Of a stretch of DNA of 64,000 nt, positions 57,623 to 64,000 are shown one piece after another (the stretch's first letter is position 1; every line of letters starts with the position of its first letter). The notes under the pieces were generated by a model. It did no database searches. It was not told the origin of the DNA and saw nothing but the letters and a program-made list of their open reading frames with translations. Origin of the DNA: Candidatus Pelagibacter ubique HIMB140 (GTDB lineage: Bacteria; Pseudomonadota; Alphaproteobacteria; Pelagibacterales; Pelagibacteraceae). The position numbers and the translations under genes are program-made. The stretch is taken from positions 1,158,001 to 1,222,000 of the forward strand of contig NZ_LAMZ01000001.1 in NCBI RefSeq assembly GCF_025558165.1, given 5' to 3'.

Positions 57623-58547
57623 TAATTTAAATTTAACAAGATGGGAAAGAATCAAGGATAGTGATATCTATCATAGCTTCATAAAATCTCCGACAGCAAT
57701 TATATCTTCTGCAATTTTATTTATTATTTTTTTCTGTTCTTTTTTTATTGAATTTTTAACTCCTTACACTCCTTTTGATCCATCATCTTTATCTTTGATG
57801 GATGCATTTACACCACCATCTTGGACAGAAGATGGTTTAGCACAATTTATTCTAGGAACAGATGGTCAAGGAAGAGATATGTTATCAACCATTTTATATG
57901 GATGTAGAATATCTCTTATTGTAGGTTTTGCTGCAATTATATTTAGTCTAGTTCTTGGTGTTGGTTTAGGATTAACAGCTGGATATTTTGGTGGCAAATA
58001 TGAAATGGTAGTAATGAGACTTACAGATGTTCAGTTGACTGTACCAAGTATATTGATGGCACTCTTGGTTGATGGAATAGCAAGAGGATTAATTTCAAGA
58101 GAAATGCATGATGAAATGGCGATATATGTTTTGATATTTGCTATTGGAATTTCTGAATGGCCACAGTTTGCAAGAGTATCTAGGGCAGCAACTTTGGTAG
58201 AAAAAAATAAAGACTATGTTTCTGCCTCAACGATAATTGGTGTTTCAAATATAGTAATTATGTTTAAACATATTTTACCAAATATTATGAGACCAGTTTT
58301 GGTCATCGGTACAATTGGTCTAGCTCTTGCTATCTTAGCAGAATCGACTTTAAGTTTTTTGGGTGTTGGGGTTCCACCAACAACTCCTTCTTTAGGTACA
58401 TTAATAAGATTAGGAAATGATTTTTTATTTTCAGGAGAATGGTGGATTACATTTTTTCCAGCAATTTTTTTGGTGATTTTAGCTTTTTCCATTAATTTAT
58501 TAGGAGATTGGATGAGAGACACTTTAAATCCAAAATTAAAAAAATGA
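57606..58547 (+). CDS. Peptide-type ABC transporter permease (DppC-like)
   Basis: A 313-residue membrane protein with the DppC start region (SPTAIISSAILFIIFF, then FILGTDGQGRDMLSTILYGCRISL) and the EAA loop RVSRAATLVEKNKDYVSAST. Start is uncertain: ATG 57606 directly abuts AGGAG (57601-57605), too close to use it, whereas GTG 57615 in the same frame sits nine bases away. An open frame also runs back to 57558 inside the previous gene. Confidence 0.92.
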   Translation: MPQVDNNLNLTRWERIKDSDIYHSFIKSPTAIISSAILFIIFFCSFFIEFLTPYTPFDPSSLSLMDAFTPPSWTEDGLAQFILGTDGQGRDMLSTILYGCRISLIVGFAAIIFSLVLGVGLGLTAGYFGGKYEMVVMRLTDVQLTVPSILMALLVDGIARGLISREMHDEMAIYVLIFAIGISEWPQFARVSRAATLVEKNKDYVSASTIIGVSNIVIMFKHILPNIMRPVLVIGTIGLALAILAESTLSFLGVGVPPTTPSLGTLIRLGNDFLFSGEWWITFFPAIFLVILAFSINLLGDWMRDTLNPKLKK

Positions 58548-60223
58548 GTTTTTTAAAAATAAATAATTTAAGTGTTGATTACAAAATGCGTAAAGAGACT
58601 GTTTACGCAGCCAAAAACGTTAATATTGAGGTAAATAAAGGTGAAATTTTAGGATTGGTCGGCGAATCTGGTTCTGGAAAAAGCACTGTTGGAAACGCTA
58701 TAATTAATTTAATTGATGAGCCAGGAAAAGTCTCGAGTGGTTCAGTAATTTTGGGAGACTTAAATATTCATGAAAACTCAGAGAGTATAATTAAATATCG
58801 AGGTAATAAAATTGGATTAATATTTCAAGACCCACAAACATCTTTAAATCCAATATTAACAGTTGGCGAACAATTAATTGAAACTATACAAACTCATCTA
58901 AATTTAAATAAAGAGGAAGCAAAAAATAAATCTATTAATTTATTAAAAGAAGTTGGTATTAAGGATGCTGAAAAAAGATTTAATGACTATCCTCATCAGT
59001 TTTCAGGAGGAATGAGACAAAGAGTGGTTATTTCTTTGGCTTTATGTTGCGAACCAGAATTATTGATTGCTGATGAACCTACTACTGCTTTAGATGTTTC
59101 TATTCAATCTCAGATTTTAGATTTAATTAAAAAACTCACAAAAGAGAGAAACTTAGCTGTGATTTTAATCACTCATGATATGGGTGTTATTGCTGAAACT
59201 GCCAATCGTGTAGCTGTGATGAAAAGTGGAAATTTAGTTGAAATTGGAGAAACAAAAAAAATATTAACAACTCCTCAACAAAGTTATACCAAAAGTCTTG
59301 TAAGCTCGGTTCCACCTACCAATAAGAAAATTTCAAGATTTGTAATAGTAGAAAAAGAAAATAAAAATAAAGAAAATAACATCAAAATTTTGAATAGATG
59401 GACTAAAAAAGAAATTACCAATCAAGATTTAGTTCAAGTAAAAATTTTAAATAAAAGTTTTGATGACAATTTTTTTACAGAAAATTCTAAAAATTCTGTG
59501 TTAGCAGTAAATAATGTTTCATTCGAAATAAAAGAAGGTGAGTCATTTGGATTAGTAGGTGAAAGTGGTAGTGGAAAATCAACTATTGCAAAAATGATTG
59601 TAAATTTATTTAAACCTTCATCAGGAGATATATTTTTTGATAATACTTGTATTACAAAAATAAAAAATAGATCAGAACTAATGAAATTTAGAAAACAAAT
59701 ACAAATGATTTTTCAAGATCCCTATTCATCACTGAATGGTAGATTGAAAGTAAAAGATATTATTGCTGAGCCTATTACGCTTCACAATCCTTCGATATCT
59801 AATTCTGATCTAAATAATTATGTCTATGATTTATTAGATTCTGTTGAAATGTCTCAAAAATCAGCAGATAGATATCCACATGAATTTTCTGGTGGTCAAA
59901 GACAAAGAATTTCAATTGCAAGAGCTTTAGCAACCCAGCCAAGACTCTTAGTTTGTGATGAACCCACATCTGCATTAGACGTTAGTATTCAAGCACAAAT
60001 ATTAAATTTATTAAAAGATCTTCAAGAGCAATTAAATTTAACTATTTTATTTATTAGCCATGACTTACCGGTTGTAAGACAAATGTGTGATAGAATTGGA
60101 GTTCTAAAAGATGGCAAGTTATGTGAAGTTTCAAATACTGAGGATTTATTTTTGAACCCTACCCATGAATACACAAAGGAACTTTTACACTTGATGCCTA
60201 AAATTGAGTCTATTTATAATTAA
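58544..60223 (+). CDS. Peptide-type ABC transporter ATPase, DppD-DppF fusion
   Basis: A 559-residue protein with two complete ABC modules. Each has Walker A GESGSGKST, signatures FSGGMRQRVVISLAL (first) and FSGGQRQRISIARAL (second), and Walker B LLIADEPTTALD and LLVCDEPTSALD. Each half ends in the short oligopeptide-transporter tail (SYTKSLVSSVPP; HEYTKELLHLMP). The fused form resembles YejF/GsiA. ATG 58544 overlaps the permease stop (ATGA). Confidence 0.94.
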   Translation: MSFLKINNLSVDYKMRKETVYAAKNVNIEVNKGEILGLVGESGSGKSTVGNAIINLIDEPGKVSSGSVILGDLNIHENSESIIKYRGNKIGLIFQDPQTSLNPILTVGEQLIETIQTHLNLNKEEAKNKSINLLKEVGIKDAEKRFNDYPHQFSGGMRQRVVISLALCCEPELLIADEPTTALDVSIQSQILDLIKKLTKERNLAVILITHDMGVIAETANRVAVMKSGNLVEIGETKKILTTPQQSYTKSLVSSVPPTNKKISRFVIVEKENKNKENNIKILNRWTKKEITNQDLVQVKILNKSFDDNFFTENSKNSVLAVNNVSFEIKEGESFGLVGESGSGKSTIAKMIVNLFKPSSGDIFFDNTCITKIKNRSELMKFRKQIQMIFQDPYSSLNGRLKVKDIIAEPITLHNPSISNSDLNNYVYDLLDSVEMSQKSADRYPHEFSGGQRQRISIARALATQPRLLVCDEPTSALDVSIQAQILNLLKDLQEQLNLTILFISHDLPVVRQMCDRIGVLKDGKLCEVSNTEDLFLNPTHEYTKELLHLMPKIESIYN

Positions 60224-60326
60224 TTTTTGTATCACCTAAAATGGACGAAAAAATTTAGCTATTTATACTAATTATTTTGCAATCTCTCTTATAGATTGTA
60301 TTATAGATTTTCCAAAAATTTTTATT

Positions 60327-62932
<2,606 letters not shown>

Positions 62933-62935
62933 AAG

Positions 62936-63781
62936 ATGGTAAAAGGCAGAGACGACTTTGTAATTGCCTTAAGATCAGTTTTTTTAAAAAAGAAAGATCA
63001 ACAAAAGTTTTCGCTTATAAGCTTAATTATTTTATCTGTTGTTATAATAATTTTAAGTAATTTTAATTTTAAACCAATTCAACTTGTTAAGTTAGGAATT
63101 AACGAAGTAATATATAGATCTTCTTATGTTGTATCAGTGCCAGAAAATAAAATTAAAGAGGCAATAGCTAAATTTAAATCACACCTTGATTTTTATAAAA
63201 ATCATCAAAACCAATTAATTAAAATCGAGAATGCAGATGAGATTAAAGTATTAAATACTATTTTAACTGCTGAAAATAAAAGACTTAGAGAGTTGATTGA
63301 TGAAAGCATAAATTCAGAAGATATATTTGCAAGAGTTTTAATTGATAAAAAGAGTCCATATTTAAAATCAATAGTTTTGAATAGAGGAACTAAAGATAAT
63401 GTAAAGATGGGAATGACAGTAATGGATCGAAATTATTTAGTCGGTCAGATTATTGAGGTAAATTATTCAAATTCTAGAGCTCTACTTCTGTCAGATTTAA
63501 ATAGCAAAATACCAGTAGTAATTCAGCCCCCATTTTTACAAGCTGTAGCTTCTGGAACTGGCAAGGATCATGGAATAATTGAATATACCAAAGATGAGTA
63601 TAAAGAAAATCAGATTGAAAATGAGGCAGTTGTGTATACCTCTGGTCTTGCTGGTATTTTCAAGCCAGGTATTCCAGTTGGTAAAATAACAAATAGTTCA
63701 GAGCAACTAAGTTTTTTTTCTGATTTTGGACAATTAAGTTTTGTAAAGATTGTAGAATTTAAAATAGGAGAGGGTCAATAA
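62936..63781 (+). CDS. mreC: Rod shape-determining protein MreC
   Basis: A 281-residue inner-membrane protein: short cytosolic start, one helix (~25-45: FSLISLIILSVVIIILSNF), a coiled coil (~75-120) and a periplasmic beta-domain with VLNRGTKDNVKMGMTVMDRNYLVGQI. It scaffolds the elongasome. It starts three bases after mreB and shares a base with mreD. Confidence 0.93.
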   Translation: MVKGRDDFVIALRSVFLKKKDQQKFSLISLIILSVVIIILSNFNFKPIQLVKLGINEVIYRSSYVVSVPENKIKEAIAKFKSHLDFYKNHQNQLIKIENADEIKVLNTILTAENKRLRELIDESINSEDIFARVLIDKKSPYLKSIVLNRGTKDNVKMGMTVMDRNYLVGQIIEVNYSNSRALLLSDLNSKIPVVIQPPFLQAVASGTGKDHGIIEYTKDEYKENQIENEAVVYTSGLAGIFKPGIPVGKITNSSEQLSFFSDFGQLSFVKIVEFKIGEGQ

Positions 63782-64000
63782 TGGCTTCATTGAATAAAAG
63801 TACATTTTTTAGATCGTTCCTCTCTTATTTGCCGATTATTCTCCTGTTTTTTTCAGTGTTTAACGAATTTGACTTTAATTATTTAAAGTTAGATTATTTT
63901 TCATTCAACTTCATTTTCATTTTAATCTTTTTTTGGACTTTAAGAAATCCAGATTACCTAGGATATTTCTCAATTTTCTTAGCAGGAATTATTAACGATG
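63781..64000 (+). CDS. mreD: Rod shape-determining protein MreD, 3'-truncated by window edge
   Basis: The first 73 residues of a hydrophobic protein (MASLNKSTFFRSFLSYLPIILLFFSVFNEF, then FNFIFILIFFWTLRNPDYLGYFSIFLAGIIND). Helices, the TLRNPDYLG segment (compare R/P-rich loop of MreD) and position after mreC (TAATG overlap) support MreD. The rest lies beyond the window. Confidence 0.88.
   Translation, partial: MASLNKSTFFRSFLSYLPIILLFFSVFNEFDFNYLKLDYFSFNFIFILIFFWTLRNPDYLGYFSIFLAGIIND

Noticed and set aside
60241..60258. A five-codon reading frame (MDEKI) before leuA as a leader peptide
   Set aside because: It has no leucine codons and no paired attenuator hairpins follow; chance frame.

Overview
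The window is very AT-rich and gene-dense, with most genes a few bases apart or overlapping. It carries a typical streamlined alphaproteobacterial core set: trcR (DUF1013), a split-alpha-subunit transhydrogenase, DUF4164 next to zapA, class I aldolase beside pgk-gap-tkt, ppdK with no pyk seen here, thyX, and a circularly permuted two-piece tmRNA. Gene order, codon bias and protein sequences point to the marine SAR11 clade (Pelagibacterales). That is an inference from gene content; no rRNA gene is present. No transposase, integrase, CRISPR array, phage module or toxin-antitoxin pair was recognised, so this is mostly core chromosome.

Layout. 1-660: tail of a sugar-nucleotide epimerase, perhaps the edge of a variable surface-polysaccharide region. 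661-3717 (+): rpmJ, a small oxidase-subunit-IV-like peptide and pntA/pntAB/pntB. 3760-12004 (mostly -): tRNA-fMet, rpsU, trcR, rpmE, an inositol-phosphatase-family gene, efp, thiE, fba, pgk, gap, tkt. 12058-15389 (+): DUF4164, zapA, 5-FCL, a YmdB-type phosphoesterase, yebC, a divergent ruvC. 15443-27931 (+): tolQRAB-pal-cpoB, tilS, ftsH, folP, glmM, thiD, purA. 27928-32393 (-): rluD-rpoH, then sua5 and an ABC-2 exporter pair, with tRNA-Arg(TCG) on + between them. 32414-35432 (+): xseB-ispA-dxs. Then aroC (-), pdxH (+), a long-chain prenyl diphosphate synthase (-), an S49 peptidase, glyQ, glyS, ppdK and DUF1737 (+). 44916-45175 (-): tmRNA. Then thyX (+), mrp (-) and hflK-hflC-DUF2065-degQ-miaA (+). 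51573-61898 (+): ilvB-ilvH-ilvC, a four-gene peptide-type ABC importer, leuA. 61898-64000 (+): mreB-mreC-mreD, the last cut by the window edge.

How they work together. The minus-strand glycolysis/pentose block, ppdK, pntAB and dxs cover central carbon, NADPH and isoprenoid supply. tol-pal, cpoB, glmM, mreBCD and zapA serve envelope growth and division. ftsH, hflKC, degQ, the S49 peptidase, tmRNA and rpoH form a proteostasis set. ilvBHC and leuA make branched-chain amino acids around a peptide importer that could supply them from outside.

I found no clear new multi-gene system. The observations most worth checking are the unannotated-looking minus-strand tmRNA with an atypical T-loop and a promoter overlapping that of thyX, the RuvC-like nuclease sitting where ruvCAB is expected but without ruvA/ruvB, the possible AUU start codon of rpsU, and a possibly leaderless ilvB message.
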